From Billgrantia campisalis (lineage in GTDB: Bacteria; Pseudomonadota; Gammaproteobacteria; Pseudomonadales; Halomonadaceae): a stretch of 64,000 nucleotides of DNA. This document shows positions 29,137-37,637 of the stretch, in pieces (position 1 is the first letter of the stretch; each line of letters begins with the position of its first letter). The position numbers and the translations under genes were made by a program. Under the pieces are notes generated by a model. It made no database searches and had not been told where the DNA came from. It saw only the letters and a program-made list of their open reading frames with translations. The DNA lies in assembly GCF_022341425.1 (NCBI RefSeq), contig NZ_JABFUC010000014.1:1-64000 (forward strand). Reading direction: 5' to 3'.

Positions 29137-32100
29137 ATGATCGCACGTCTGAACCCCGCTTCTTCTTCGAGTCGGATCGGCTCTACCTACCTGCGCTTTC
29201 TCGAGGCGCTCAAGGCCGCCGGCTTCGAGGGCGAGATCGCCCCGGACTACGCCGACCGCACGGTGCTGGCCACCGACAACTCCATCTACCAGCGCCTGCC
29301 CCAGGCAGTGCTCTACCCCAGGCACGGCGAGGACCTCGCCCGCATCGCCCGCCTGGCCGCTGACGAGGAACACCGCCAGGTGGCGCTCGCGCCCCGCGGC
29401 GGCGGCACCGGCACCAACGGCCAGTCGCTCACCGACGGCCTGGTGGTGGATGTCTCCCGGCACATGAACCAGATCCTCGAGATCGACGTGGAGAACCGCC
29501 GGGTACGGGTCCAGGCAGGCGTAGTCAAGGACCAGCTCAACGCCGCGCTCAAGCCCTTTGGTCTTTTCTTCGCGCCGGATCTCTCCACCTCCAACCGCGC
29601 CACCATCGGCGGCATGATCGCCACCGATGCCAGCGGCCAGGGCAGCTGCGAGTACGGCAAGACCCGCGACCATGTGCTCGAGCTCGAGACCCTGCTGCTC
29701 GGCGGCGAGCGGCTCGTGAGCCGCCCGGTGGAGGAGGCGGAGCTGGCCACGCTGTGTGCCCGCGACGACATTATCGGCCGGGCCTACCGCACCGCCCGGG
29801 AGATCATCGACACCCAGGCGGAACAGATTCGCGCCATCTTTCCGCCGCTGAACCGCTGCCTGACCGGCTACGACCTGGCGCATCTGCGGGACGCGCACGG
29901 CCGCCTGGACATCAACAGCCTGCTGTGCGGCGCCGAGGGCTCGCTGGGCTTTCTCGACGAGGCGGTGCTCAACGTGCTGCCGATCCCCAAGCACTCGACC
30001 CTGGTCAACGTGCGCTACGCCGGCTTCATGGACGCCCTGCGCGACGCCAAGGCGCTGATGGCAAGCTCTGCCAAGCCTACCTCCATCGAGACGGTGGACG
30101 ACAAGGTGCTGTGGCTTGCCATGGAGGACTTCGTCTGGGACAGCGTGGCCGAGTTCTTTCCCAGCGCGGATAGCGACGGGGATGGCGACGGCGAGGCCGG
30201 CACCGCCACGGCCACCCGCCAGGCCGCGGCGATTCGCGGCATCAACCTGATCGAGTTCAACGACGACGACCCCGACCGGCTCAGTGAGCGAGTCGAAGCC
30301 TTCTGCCGCCACCTGGAGGCGGACGCGACGGTGGAGCGGCTCGGCTATACCCTGGCCGAAGGGCGCGCCCAGATCCAGAAGGTCTACGCCATGCGCAAGC
30401 GCGCCGTGGGCCTGCTCGGCAACGCCAAGGTCGATGCCAAGGGCGAGAAGCGCCCCATCCCCTTCGTGGAGGACACCGCGGTGCCGCCGGAGCACCTGGC
30501 GGATTTCATCAGTGAGTTCCGCGCCGCCCTGGATGCCCGCGGCCTCGCCTACGGCATGTTCGGTCACGTGGACGCCGGGGTGCTGCACGTGCGCCCGGCC
30601 ATCGACATGAAGGACCCCGCGCAGGAGCGGCTGATCCGCGAGGTCTCCGACGAAGTGGCCGCGCTGACCCACAAGTACCACGGCCTGCTGTGGGGCGAGC
30701 ACGGCAAGGGGCTGCGCTCGGAGTACGCCCCCAAGTTCTTCGGCGCCCTCTACCCCAGCCTGCAGCGGGTCAAGGCCGCCTTCGACCCCCACAACCAGCT
30801 CAATCCGGGCAAAATCGCCACGCCCCATGCCGACGGAGCATCGGGGCCAGGGCGCAGCGAAGAGAGCATCAAACTCATCGACCCGGGCCTTTCGACCATC
30901 GACGGCGTACCCACCCGCGGCCAGTACGACCGCACCATCGACGAGCGGGCCTGGCAGGCCCACGCCGCCACCGTCTACTGCAACGGCAACGGCGCCTGCT
31001 ATAACTACGACCCCGACGACGCCATGTGCCCGTCGTGGAAGGCCACCCGCGATCGCATCCACTCGCCCAAGGGGCGCGCCAGCCTGATCCGCGAATGGCT
31101 GCGCCTGCAGGGCGCTGCCGGGGTCGATCTGGTGGAAGAGTCGCGCAAGAAAAAGGCCGAGGGCGCCTGGGGCTTCGTGCGCGACCTCCCCAAGCGCACC
31201 CTCAACACCCTGCGCCGCAGGCGCCAGGCCGACTTCTCCCACGCGGTCTACGACGCCATGGCCGGCTGCCTGGCCTGCAAGTCCTGCGCCGGCCAGTGCC
31301 CGGTGAAGGTCAACGTGCCCGACTCCCGCGCCCAGTTCCTGGAGGTCTACCACGGCCGCTACCTGCGCCCGCTGCGCGACTACCTGATCGGCGGCACCGA
31401 ATTCATGATGCCGGCGCTGGCACGGATTGCCCCGCTCTACAACGCGGCGCTCGGTCACCGCCTGGTGGACCGGCTGTTGGCCGGCCCCATCGGCCTGGTG
31501 GACAGCCCCAAGCTCTCCCGGGCCCGCTTGACCAAGCAGCTCGAGGCCTGGGGCGTGGCCGAAGCCACCCCCACCTCGCTGGGCCTGCTCAGCGAGGCCC
31601 AGAAGGCGCGAAGCGTGGTGATCGTGCAGGACGCCTTCACCAGCCACTTCGAGGCCGAGCTGGTGCTGGACATCGTCGAGCTGCTGGCCCGGCTCGACGT
31701 CAAGGTGTTCGTGGCGCCCTATTCGCCCAACGGCAAGCCGCTGCACGTGCAGGGCTTTTTGGGCGCCTTCGAGCGCACCGCGGAAAAGCAGGCCAAGCGG
31801 CTGCGGGCGCTGGACGAGTTCGGCGTGCCGCTGGTGGGTATCGACCCGGCCATGACCCTGACCTACCGCCAGGAGTACGTGAAGGCGCTGGGCGCCGACG
31901 CCGTGCCCGAGGTGCTGATGCTGCAGGAGTGGCTGGTAACCCTGGCCCGCCGGCTGGTGCCGGCGGGGCTCGACCTGGCCGGCGCCGGGATCGAGGACCC
32001 GGGCTACCGGCTGCTCTCCCACTGCACCGAGACCACCAACGCCCCGGGCAGCCCCAAGGCGTGGCAGCAGCTGTTCGCCGCCTTCGGGCTGGAGCTGGAG

Positions 32101-32352
32101 CTGCTGAGCACCGGTTGCTGCGGGATGTCGGGCACCTACGGCCACGAGGCGCGCAACCGCGAGACCTCGCAAACCGTCTACGCCCAGTCGTGGCAGCCCA
32201 GGGTGGAAGACACGGCCAACGCGGGTAGGCTGCTGGCCACCGGCTACTCCTGCCGCAGCCAGGTCAAGCGCTTCTCCGACACCGCCCTGCCCCATCCGCT
32301 GCAGGGGCTGCTGGCGGTGCTGCGGCAGGGCGAATGCATGATGTCTCAGTGA
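29137..32352 (+). CDS. ydiJ: FAD/Fe-S D-2-hydroxyacid dehydrogenase YdiJ
   Basis: A 1071-residue flavoprotein with fused Fe-S domains, like E. coli YdiJ (about 1018 residues), which is reported to oxidise D-2-hydroxyglutarate. The PCMH FAD domain has LAPRGGGTGTNGQSL near residue 90 and CGAEGSLGFLDEAVLNV later. The FAD-linked oxidase C-domain has GMFGHVDAGVLHVRP and ends FDPHNQLNPGK. The C-terminal half has CNGNGACYNYDPDDAMCP, a [4Fe-4S] site CLACKSCAGQCP, and a CCG-type domain with SHCTETT and GCCGMSGTYGHEA. The last 7 bp overlap the convergent GlxA-type gene. No strong Shine-Dalgarno is seen. The 294 bp upstream show no gene. Confidence 0.9.
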   Translation: MIARLNPASSSSRIGSTYLRFLEALKAAGFEGEIAPDYADRTVLATDNSIYQRLPQAVLYPRHGEDLARIARLAADEEHRQVALAPRGGGTGTNGQSLTDGLVVDVSRHMNQILEIDVENRRVRVQAGVVKDQLNAALKPFGLFFAPDLSTSNRATIGGMIATDASGQGSCEYGKTRDHVLELETLLLGGERLVSRPVEEAELATLCARDDIIGRAYRTAREIIDTQAEQIRAIFPPLNRCLTGYDLAHLRDAHGRLDINSLLCGAEGSLGFLDEAVLNVLPIPKHSTLVNVRYAGFMDALRDAKALMASSAKPTSIETVDDKVLWLAMEDFVWDSVAEFFPSADSDGDGDGEAGTATATRQAAAIRGINLIEFNDDDPDRLSERVEAFCRHLEADATVERLGYTLAEGRAQIQKVYAMRKRAVGLLGNAKVDAKGEKRPIPFVEDTAVPPEHLADFISEFRAALDARGLAYGMFGHVDAGVLHVRPAIDMKDPAQERLIREVSDEVAALTHKYHGLLWGEHGKGLRSEYAPKFFGALYPSLQRVKAAFDPHNQLNPGKIATPHADGASGPGRSEESIKLIDPGLSTIDGVPTRGQYDRTIDERAWQAHAATVYCNGNGACYNYDPDDAMCPSWKATRDRIHSPKGRASLIREWLRLQGAAGVDLVEESRKKKAEGAWGFVRDLPKRTLNTLRRRRQADFSHAVYDAMAGCLACKSCAGQCPVKVNVPDSRAQFLEVYHGRYLRPLRDYLIGGTEFMMPALARIAPLYNAALGHRLVDRLLAGPIGLVDSPKLSRARLTKQLEAWGVAEATPTSLGLLSEAQKARSVVIVQDAFTSHFEAELVLDIVELLARLDVKVFVAPYSPNGKPLHVQGFLGAFERTAEKQAKRLRALDEFGVPLVGIDPAMTLTYRQEYVKALGADAVPEVLMLQEWLVTLARRLVPAGLDLAGAGIEDPGYRLLSHCTETTNAPGSPKAWQQLFAAFGLELELLSTGCCGMSGTYGHEARNRETSQTVYAQSWQPRVEDTANAGRLLATGYSCRSQVKRFSDTALPHPLQGLLAVLRQGECMMSQ

Positions 32353-33296
32353 TGGCGCCGTTGCTTGGGAGAAATAGCAAAGCGCTTACGGTAGCATTTA
32401 CTGAAATGTGAGGTCGATGAGAACCCTGTGGCCGTAGCAATATCGATAATGGACATCGATGTATAGCGAAGTAGTTTGTCGCCATGATCCAGGCGAAGGT
32501 TAAGATAATAGATGGCAGGGCTGACATCAAAGTGATGGTTAAAAAGCCGCTGAAGCTGGCGATGAGAGGTGCCGACCAATGACGCGATATGCTCACAATT
32601 GATGGTGTCTTCTAGATGAGACTCCATGATCTTTATCGCAGAGACAAGCGCTTGGTTATGAATGCCGAGGCGCGCCTCATGTGACATTCTCTGCTTTTCA
32701 TGGGAATCGCGAATAGTGGGGTGGATACACTGCTCAGCAATCTGGTGGCTCAGGTGGATGCCCTGCTGCCTTTCAATCAAAGATAGCATCATGTCCAATC
32801 CAGCCGTGCCGCCAGAGCAGGTCATGATGCCATTGTCAATCTCGAAGAGCTCGTTGGATACGATCAGGTCAGGGTGCTCTTCCTGCAGGCTGGCCTGATT
32901 TTCCCAGTGAATGGTACAGCGCTTGTGGTGAAGTACGCCCGACTTGGCGAGCAGGGTGCTGCCCGTTGAGGTGGAGCCCAGCAGCCGTCCGCTCCTGCTG
33001 ACGGCTCTCAGCCACTGGAATAGCCTTTCATCGGCGATCAGGTTGGTTCCCATCCCCGCCACAAGAATGATGGCATCGAGCCTTTGCCACTCATCCATGC
33101 GAAGGGTGGGTGAGAAAGGCAGTCCGTTGCTGGCGAAGATGGCTTGGTCATCCAGGCTCATCAAGTGCCACTCATACAGCGTCTTTTCACTCATGCGGTT
33201 GGCAATTCTCAAGGGCTCGATGACGGAGCTGAATGAGAGCATCGCAAAGCTTGGGAAAAGCACGAACCCGATATGGAATGAGGTGTGGGATGTCAT
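32346..33296 (-). CDS. GlxA-family AraC-type transcriptional regulator
   Basis: A 316-residue regulator with an N-terminal DJ-1/PfpI-like domain (HIGFVLFPSFAMLSFSSVIEPLRIANRM through ~180) and a C-terminal AraC helix-turn-helix pair (INCEHIASLVGTSHRQLQRLFNHHF and IIDIATATGFSSTSHFSKCYRKRF). The usual elbow Cys is replaced (GSTSTGSTLLAKSG), so it has no protease-like activity. Close relatives (GbdR, CdhR, SouR, ArgR types) control catabolism of betaines, carnitine and amino acids. GC is clearly lower than in neighbours, suggesting recent transfer. It is divergent from the alpha/beta hydrolase gene and likely controls the catabolic block. Confidence 0.9.
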   Translation of the reverse strand: MTSHTSFHIGFVLFPSFAMLSFSSVIEPLRIANRMSEKTLYEWHLMSLDDQAIFASNGLPFSPTLRMDEWQRLDAIILVAGMGTNLIADERLFQWLRAVSRSGRLLGSTSTGSTLLAKSGVLHHKRCTIHWENQASLQEEHPDLIVSNELFEIDNGIMTCSGGTAGLDMMLSLIERQQGIHLSHQIAEQCIHPTIRDSHEKQRMSHEARLGIHNQALVSAIKIMESHLEDTINCEHIASLVGTSHRQLQRLFNHHFDVSPAIYYLNLRLDHGDKLLRYTSMSIIDIATATGFSSTSHFSKCYRKRFAISPKQRRHH

Positions 33297-33381
33297 GATG
33301 GTTGTCTAGTGTGTCGTGTTGATGATCTTAACGGTGCGCCAGCTATCGCAATATGTCAATGCCGATTCGGGCAGGACATGA

Positions 33382-34293
33382 ATGAACATGCTGGAGTATA
33401 TGATGAACGCCGAAAGCGTCTCGATTGTCAGTGATGGCTTCAAGCTGGATGGTACCTTCTATTGGGAAGAGGGCGCCCTTCGTGACGATGCACCTCTTGT
33501 AATTGTCTGCTCTGGTTTTACCGGACTGAAGCACATCCACCCCGAGCGCTTCGCACGATATCTAACCAGAGAGGGGTATCTCACTTTTGGTTTCGACTAC
33601 CGTGGATTCGGTGACAGTGAGGGCGAACAAGGGAAGGTCCTGCTGGAAGAGCAGGTGCGGGATATTGCCAATGTCGTCGCCTATGTCGCCGCACACGCCA
33701 AGCGCGAGAATCGCAAGCTGGTGTTGGCCGGCTGGGGCATGGCCGGGGGGTTGGTACTCGATGCCTTCGGGCACGCCGAGGATCTGGTCGATGGCCTCGT
33801 ATGCATGAATGGTTTCTATGATGCCGTGCGTGTGCAAAAGGCATTGCGCGGTGAGCTTGGCTGGAAATCTTTCCGCCACTTCATGAATGAGGAGCGTCTG
33901 CGACTGGCCCAGGGCGGCGAGGCACGCAAGCTCGATCCCTTCGATATCTATCCCCTGGATCCGATTTCCAAAGGGTATGTCGATGAGGTGCTGTGGAAGA
34001 CGCCGGGCTATGGCTTGACATCCGATCTGGATTTCGCCGATTCGCTGATCGCCTTCAAGCCGGAAGCCAGTGTCGATGAGCGTTTTTCCAACACGCCGCT
34101 GCTGATCGCTCACGGCGCAGAGAATGACCTGCATCCGGTCAGTGAGGCAAGGGCGCTATATGCAGCCTATCCCGGCCCCAAGTCGCTCTACCTGCTGCCG
34201 GAAGGGGGGCATACGGAGTGGATGCTGGACGAGGATCCCAAGTTCCAAGCCTTCGCTGGTCGTGTCGATGCATGGCTGCAGCAGTCACTCTGA
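33382..34293 (+). CDS. Alpha/beta hydrolase-fold protein lacking the nucleophile Ser
   Basis: A 303-residue alpha/beta-hydrolase-fold protein. The early strands PLVIVCSGFTGLKHIHPERFARYLTREGYLTFGFDYRGFGDSEG are typical of Hydrolase_4/X-Pro-type proteins. The elbow reads LAGWGMAGGLVL, so Gly119 sits where Ser is expected (GxSxG). The later Asp (IAHGAENDLHPVSEA) and His (PEGGHTEWML) are present. It may be non-hydrolytic or use another nucleophile. Starts at 33382 (AGGA upstream) and 33403 (GGAG upstream) are both possible. It is the first gene of a short operon with the amidohydrolase. Confidence 0.8.
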   Translation: MNMLEYMMNAESVSIVSDGFKLDGTFYWEEGALRDDAPLVIVCSGFTGLKHIHPERFARYLTREGYLTFGFDYRGFGDSEGEQGKVLLEEQVRDIANVVAYVAAHAKRENRKLVLAGWGMAGGLVLDAFGHAEDLVDGLVCMNGFYDAVRVQKALRGELGWKSFRHFMNEERLRLAQGGEARKLDPFDIYPLDPISKGYVDEVLWKTPGYGLTSDLDFADSLIAFKPEASVDERFSNTPLLIAHGAENDLHPVSEARALYAAYPGPKSLYLLPEGGHTEWMLDEDPKFQAFAGRVDAWLQQSL

Positions 34294-34333
34294 TGAACGA
34301 TAGCCGAAGCCGGCGCTGTTGAGGAGCGGCAAC

Positions 34334-35206
34334 ATGATTCCCTTGTGTTCGGCGGCAGACCCCGATGTGCGCAGACCTTCCTTCACCGCCCCGTCCGGGG
34401 CGGTGGATTGTCATGCGCACGTATTCGGTCCGGAAGGTCGCTACCCCTATCACCACAATCGCACCTACACCCCTCCGGATGCGAGTCTCGAGCAGTATCT
34501 CGCGCTGCATGAGGCGCTCGGCATCGAGCGCGGGGTACTGGTGCAGCCCAGCGTCTATGGCCTCGATAATTCAGCGACCCGTGATGCCTTGAGCGAACTG
34601 CGCCGCCGCGGCCTCGACTACAGGGGCGTCGCGGTGGTAGATCGTGATGTTTCCGATGTGGAGCTTGATCGGCTTCACCGGGAAGGCTTTCGTGGAGTCC
34701 GCCTGAACCTGCTGTTCAAGGGCGGGATCGACTGGCAGGATCTTGAGCAACTGGCGCATCGCCTGGCAGAGCGAGAGTGGCATCTGCAGTTCCTCCTCGA
34801 CGTGTCGCAATGCGAGGCACTGGAAAGCCGACTGGCTCGGTTGCCGGTGCCGGTGGTGGTCGATCATATGGGGCACATGCCCTGTGAGAAAGGCATCGAC
34901 CATCCCGGCTTTGCCGCGCTATGCCGTCTGCTTGCGCAAGGGCTGGCCTGGGTGAAACTGTCGGGTGCATACCGCATTACCGATCATGCGGTCACGCCAT
35001 TTGAGGATGTGGTGCCGTTCGCCAAGCGGCTGCTGGATGCCAACCCCGAGCGCTGTGTCTGGGGGTCCGACTGGCCACACCCGCATATTCCCGTGCCCAT
35101 GCCCAGCGACGGGGACCTGTTCGAGGAACTGGCCCACTGGGCGCCCTCCGCCGAACTGCGGCGGCGTGTTCTCGTCGACAACCCGGAGCGGCTCTACTTC
35201 CGGTGA
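34334..35206 (+). CDS. Amidohydrolase-2 family (PDC lactonase-like) hydrolase
   Basis: A 290-residue TIM-barrel hydrolase of the amidohydrolase-2 group, which includes 2-pyrone-4,6-dicarboxylate lactonase and sugar lactonases. The HxH motif is VDCHAHVFGPEGRYPYH. Other landmarks are GVLVQPSVYGLDNSATRDAL, VRLNLLFKGG, VVVDHMGHMP, WVKLSGAYRIT, VWGSDWPHPH and DNPERLYFR. The start is the ATG at 34334 with AGGAG 7 nt upstream. It probably opens a lactone or cyclic amide in the pathway of this block. It lies 40 bp after the alpha/beta-hydrolase gene. Confidence 0.88.
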   Translation: MIPLCSAADPDVRRPSFTAPSGAVDCHAHVFGPEGRYPYHHNRTYTPPDASLEQYLALHEALGIERGVLVQPSVYGLDNSATRDALSELRRRGLDYRGVAVVDRDVSDVELDRLHREGFRGVRLNLLFKGGIDWQDLEQLAHRLAEREWHLQFLLDVSQCEALESRLARLPVPVVVDHMGHMPCEKGIDHPGFAALCRLLAQGLAWVKLSGAYRITDHAVTPFEDVVPFAKRLLDANPERCVWGSDWPHPHIPVPMPSDGDLFEELAHWAPSAELRRRVLVDNPERLYFR

Positions 35207-35225
35207 GGGCCTAAGCCCTGGTGAC

Positions 35226-35248
35226 CCGCGCAGCCCTAGGTTGCGCGG
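35226..35248. terminator. Hairpin between convergent operons
   Basis: The arms CCGCGCA and TGCGCGG (7 bp) lie 19 bp after the amidohydrolase stop, in the 171-bp gap before the convergent nitrilase gene. No clear T run follows. Confidence 0.4.
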
Positions 35249-35377
35249 CGCTTCGGCGTGTGCCTGTCATTGCCTAAGGAGGACCGGGTAGCTCTCGTCG
35301 CCACGCTGATGACCACCGTCTCGCTCAAGCGACCACCTTACTGATCGCCGAGCGGTCAAAGTGGTTGATGGCGCGAG

Positions 35378-36223
35378 CTATCGGCGTGGTCGCGAGAGCA
35401 ACTCACGAATCAATGGGCTGTCGGCGTCACGCTGGGTGGGTAGCTCGAAGCGAGCCTTGGCAATGGCGGTGCGCGATAGCTGCGCCGTGATCAAGGCTTC
35501 GCCTGACTCTGCCTCGGCCAGGGTCTCGCCGCGAGGACCGAGAATGCGTGAGCCACCCCAGAAATGGCTGCCCCCTTCGGGGCCATAGCGGTTAGCCATG
35601 ATCACGGGCGTACCGTAGGTCATGGCATAGAAGCGTATGTTCAGTAGCCAGTTCTGCTCGTTGGAAAATTCCTCGCTGACGATGCCTGAGGCCGAGTTGA
35701 TCGGCGCACACAGCACGGTAGGGCGTGCCAGAAGGGCGGCATGCACGAGTGCGGGATTCCATAGATCGGCACAGATCATCTGGGTCGATGTCCAGCCGGG
35801 ACACACTTGCGCAAAGGTCAGCTCTTCGCCATGGCAGAACCATTTTCCCTCTTCGAGGCCACCATAGGTGGGCAGGTTGAGCTTGCGGTGCACTGCCAGA
35901 ATCTTGCTGTCCTGGAGAATGGCCAGGGCGTTGTAGTACTCGCCTGGACTGGCCTCCTCGACGAATCCGACTACGGTCTGCATATTGCCGCAGGCCTGTG
36001 CCAGTGATGCCAGGCGGGGGTCTTCCAGCGGCATGGCCACCTGCATCACGCGACTGGCAAGCCCATAGCCGGTCAGCGAAAGTTCGGGGAAGACGAGCAG
36101 TTCGATCCCTTGTCGGCGAGCCTCCTCGATGATGCTCAGGTGGTGTTCGATGTTGGTGTCCACTTCGCCGAGCATGCTGTTGATCTGGGCGGCGCCAACG
36201 AAAAGTCGGTCTTGGTAGTGCAT
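35378..36223 (-). CDS. Carbon-nitrogen hydrolase (nitrilase superfamily amidase)
   Basis: A 281-residue nitrilase-superfamily enzyme. The catalytic triad is visible: Glu47 in VFPELSLTGYG, Lys114 in VHRKLNLPTYG, and Cys151 in MICADLWNPALV. The closing RILGPRGETLAEAESGEALI is also typical. Members hydrolyse amides or N-carbamoyl groups, fewer of them nitriles. The start at 36223 has GAGG upstream; 56 extra codons to 36391 are not homologous. It lies 7 bp after the MmgE/PrpD stop, so it is in one operon with it. A role in amide cleavage of an osmolyte-derived compound fits the context. Confidence 0.9.
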   Translation of the reverse strand: MHYQDRLFVGAAQINSMLGEVDTNIEHHLSIIEEARRQGIELLVFPELSLTGYGLASRVMQVAMPLEDPRLASLAQACGNMQTVVGFVEEASPGEYYNALAILQDSKILAVHRKLNLPTYGGLEEGKWFCHGEELTFAQVCPGWTSTQMICADLWNPALVHAALLARPTVLCAPINSASGIVSEEFSNEQNWLLNIRFYAMTYGTPVIMANRYGPEGGSHFWGGSRILGPRGETLAEAESGEALITAQLSRTAIAKARFELPTQRDADSPLIRELLSRPRR

Positions 36224-36230
36224 GGCAACC

Positions 36231-37565
36231 TCAATGAGTGTTCTGGGTGATTGGCCCGGGGGCTTGCAATAACACGAGCAGATCATGTGCCGAGTGCTGC
36301 TCCAAGTGCGAGACGGTGTCGTAAATCCGTTCAGCACGCGCGCCGAGTACCGGCTCCGCCAGGCGATAATACTTGTCCTCGAGTTCGGCATTCGAGAGAG
36401 GGTTGTGCGGGTTGCCTCGGGCCTCGCAGGGCTCGCTCTGAAAGACTCGGCCGTCGGTCAGGTAAAGCTTGACCTGGGTCCAGCGCTCTGCGGGAAAACG
36501 CTGGTTGAAGTCGGCACTCTCGTGAATGATCACCCGTCCAGCCAGGCCTATCAGTCTGGAGTCATGGAGGGAGTGGGTCACGCAGGCGGCGTCCACACGG
36601 CCATATGCCAGTGCACAGGCCACCGACCAGGGCAAGCTGTACTGGGCCTGCTCGGTCGTGCGGGGATGCACTGTATGCAGGCGTTTGGCTTCGTGAAACG
36701 TGTGGACTTCTATATGCTCCACGAGCTCCGGGGTGCGGGCGTCCTGGGGGAGAGACAGGATGGCCTCAACGGCGGGCTGTGCCCAACGACAAATCGGATA
36801 GGCCTTGAAATATTGTTCGTGTAGATACCAGCGCTCGCCCAGGTCGCGCCACACTTGGGCGACTTCGGGCGAGGTGGCGCTCAGTGCTGGTGCCCCGGTG
36901 AAGTCATCTCGGGCCAGCAAGGCAGCCGAAATCCCTGTCAGGGCGCCCCATCCCGAACCGTCCTTGAGCATCGTCGGGTGGTCGATGCAGCGCATCATCT
37001 GGCTGCGTGGGCCGTAGAATTCGGCGATCCCGAGTGCATGATGCAGCCGCGTGCTGTCCAGCTTCAGTAATCGGGCTGCCACGGCGGCCACGCCCAGGGC
37101 ATTCCAGGCCCCAGAGGTATGATAATCGGGGCTGGTGGCATGAAGGGCGATACCCGCTCGGGTGGCGACTTCATAGCCCAGCGCCAGTAAACCGAGAAAC
37201 TCGCTCCCCGATAGCCGTTCCACTTCAGGGAGGGCCAGCAGCCCGGGTAGCAAGGCCACACCGGCATGGCCCTTGGTCAGTGCCTGGCCGTCATGAGCAT
37301 CGAGGGCATCGATCAACCAGCCGCCATGCAGTGCGGCCCCACAAGGCGAGGCGTGCCCTTCAGCGAACAGCAGCGGCCGTACGCCACCATATTGAGCGAT
37401 GGTGAAGCGGCGGGCAGGGGCGGTCAGAGGCGTCAGCGTTGCACCGGCCGCCACCCCCAGCAGGTCCAGCAGGCATCGCTTGGCCTGTTGCAGATGCGCC
37501 TTGTCCAGTCGAGATGGGCATACCTCAGAGATCCAGTTCAGTCCCTCGTCGATACTCATGTCCAT
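36231..37565 (-). CDS. MmgE/PrpD family protein
   Basis: A 444-residue MmgE/PrpD-fold protein. 2-methylcitrate dehydratase PrpD, cis-aconitate decarboxylase and iminodisuccinate epimerase share this fold. Landmarks are KRCLLDLLGVAAGATL, DALDAHDGQALTKGHAGVALLPGLLAL, the substrate-site segment YHTSGAWNALGVAAVAARLL, HPTMLKDGSGWGAL and YFKAYPICRWAQPAVEAIL. The exact reaction (dehydratase, decarboxylase or epimerase) is unknown. It lies between the opu transporter and the nitrilase gene, all on the minus strand. Confidence 0.9.
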   Translation of the reverse strand: MDMSIDEGLNWISEVCPSRLDKAHLQQAKRCLLDLLGVAAGATLTPLTAPARRFTIAQYGGVRPLLFAEGHASPCGAALHGGWLIDALDAHDGQALTKGHAGVALLPGLLALPEVERLSGSEFLGLLALGYEVATRAGIALHATSPDYHTSGAWNALGVAAVAARLLKLDSTRLHHALGIAEFYGPRSQMMRCIDHPTMLKDGSGWGALTGISAALLARDDFTGAPALSATSPEVAQVWRDLGERWYLHEQYFKAYPICRWAQPAVEAILSLPQDARTPELVEHIEVHTFHEAKRLHTVHPRTTEQAQYSLPWSVACALAYGRVDAACVTHSLHDSRLIGLAGRVIIHESADFNQRFPAERWTQVKLYLTDGRVFQSEPCEARGNPHNPLSNAELEDKYYRLAEPVLGARAERIYDTVSHLEQHSAHDLLVLLQAPGPITQNTH

Positions 37566-37594
37566 TCCTGGTTGATGGAGCAGGCAAACGTAGT

Positions 37595-37614
37595 GGGTCG
37601 CCCATAGGCGACCC
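37595..37614 (-). terminator. Hairpin downstream of the first opu operon
   Basis: The arms GGGTCGCC and GGCGACCC enclose a 4-nt loop in the 72-bp gap between the binding-protein stop and the MmgE/PrpD start. It has no strong T run, so it may only attenuate transcription into the downstream genes. Confidence 0.45.
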
Positions 37615-37637
37615 GAAAGAACCCGGCATGCCTAAGG

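Noticed and set aside
29089-32295. A 1068-codon minus-strand frame opposite ydiJ
   Set aside because: It is the antisense shadow of a well-recognised GC-rich gene, with no motifs or ribosome binding site.
35249-35377. A possible gene fragment between the amidohydrolase and nitrilase genes
   Set aside because: Only short interrupted frames are present and nothing matches a family I know.
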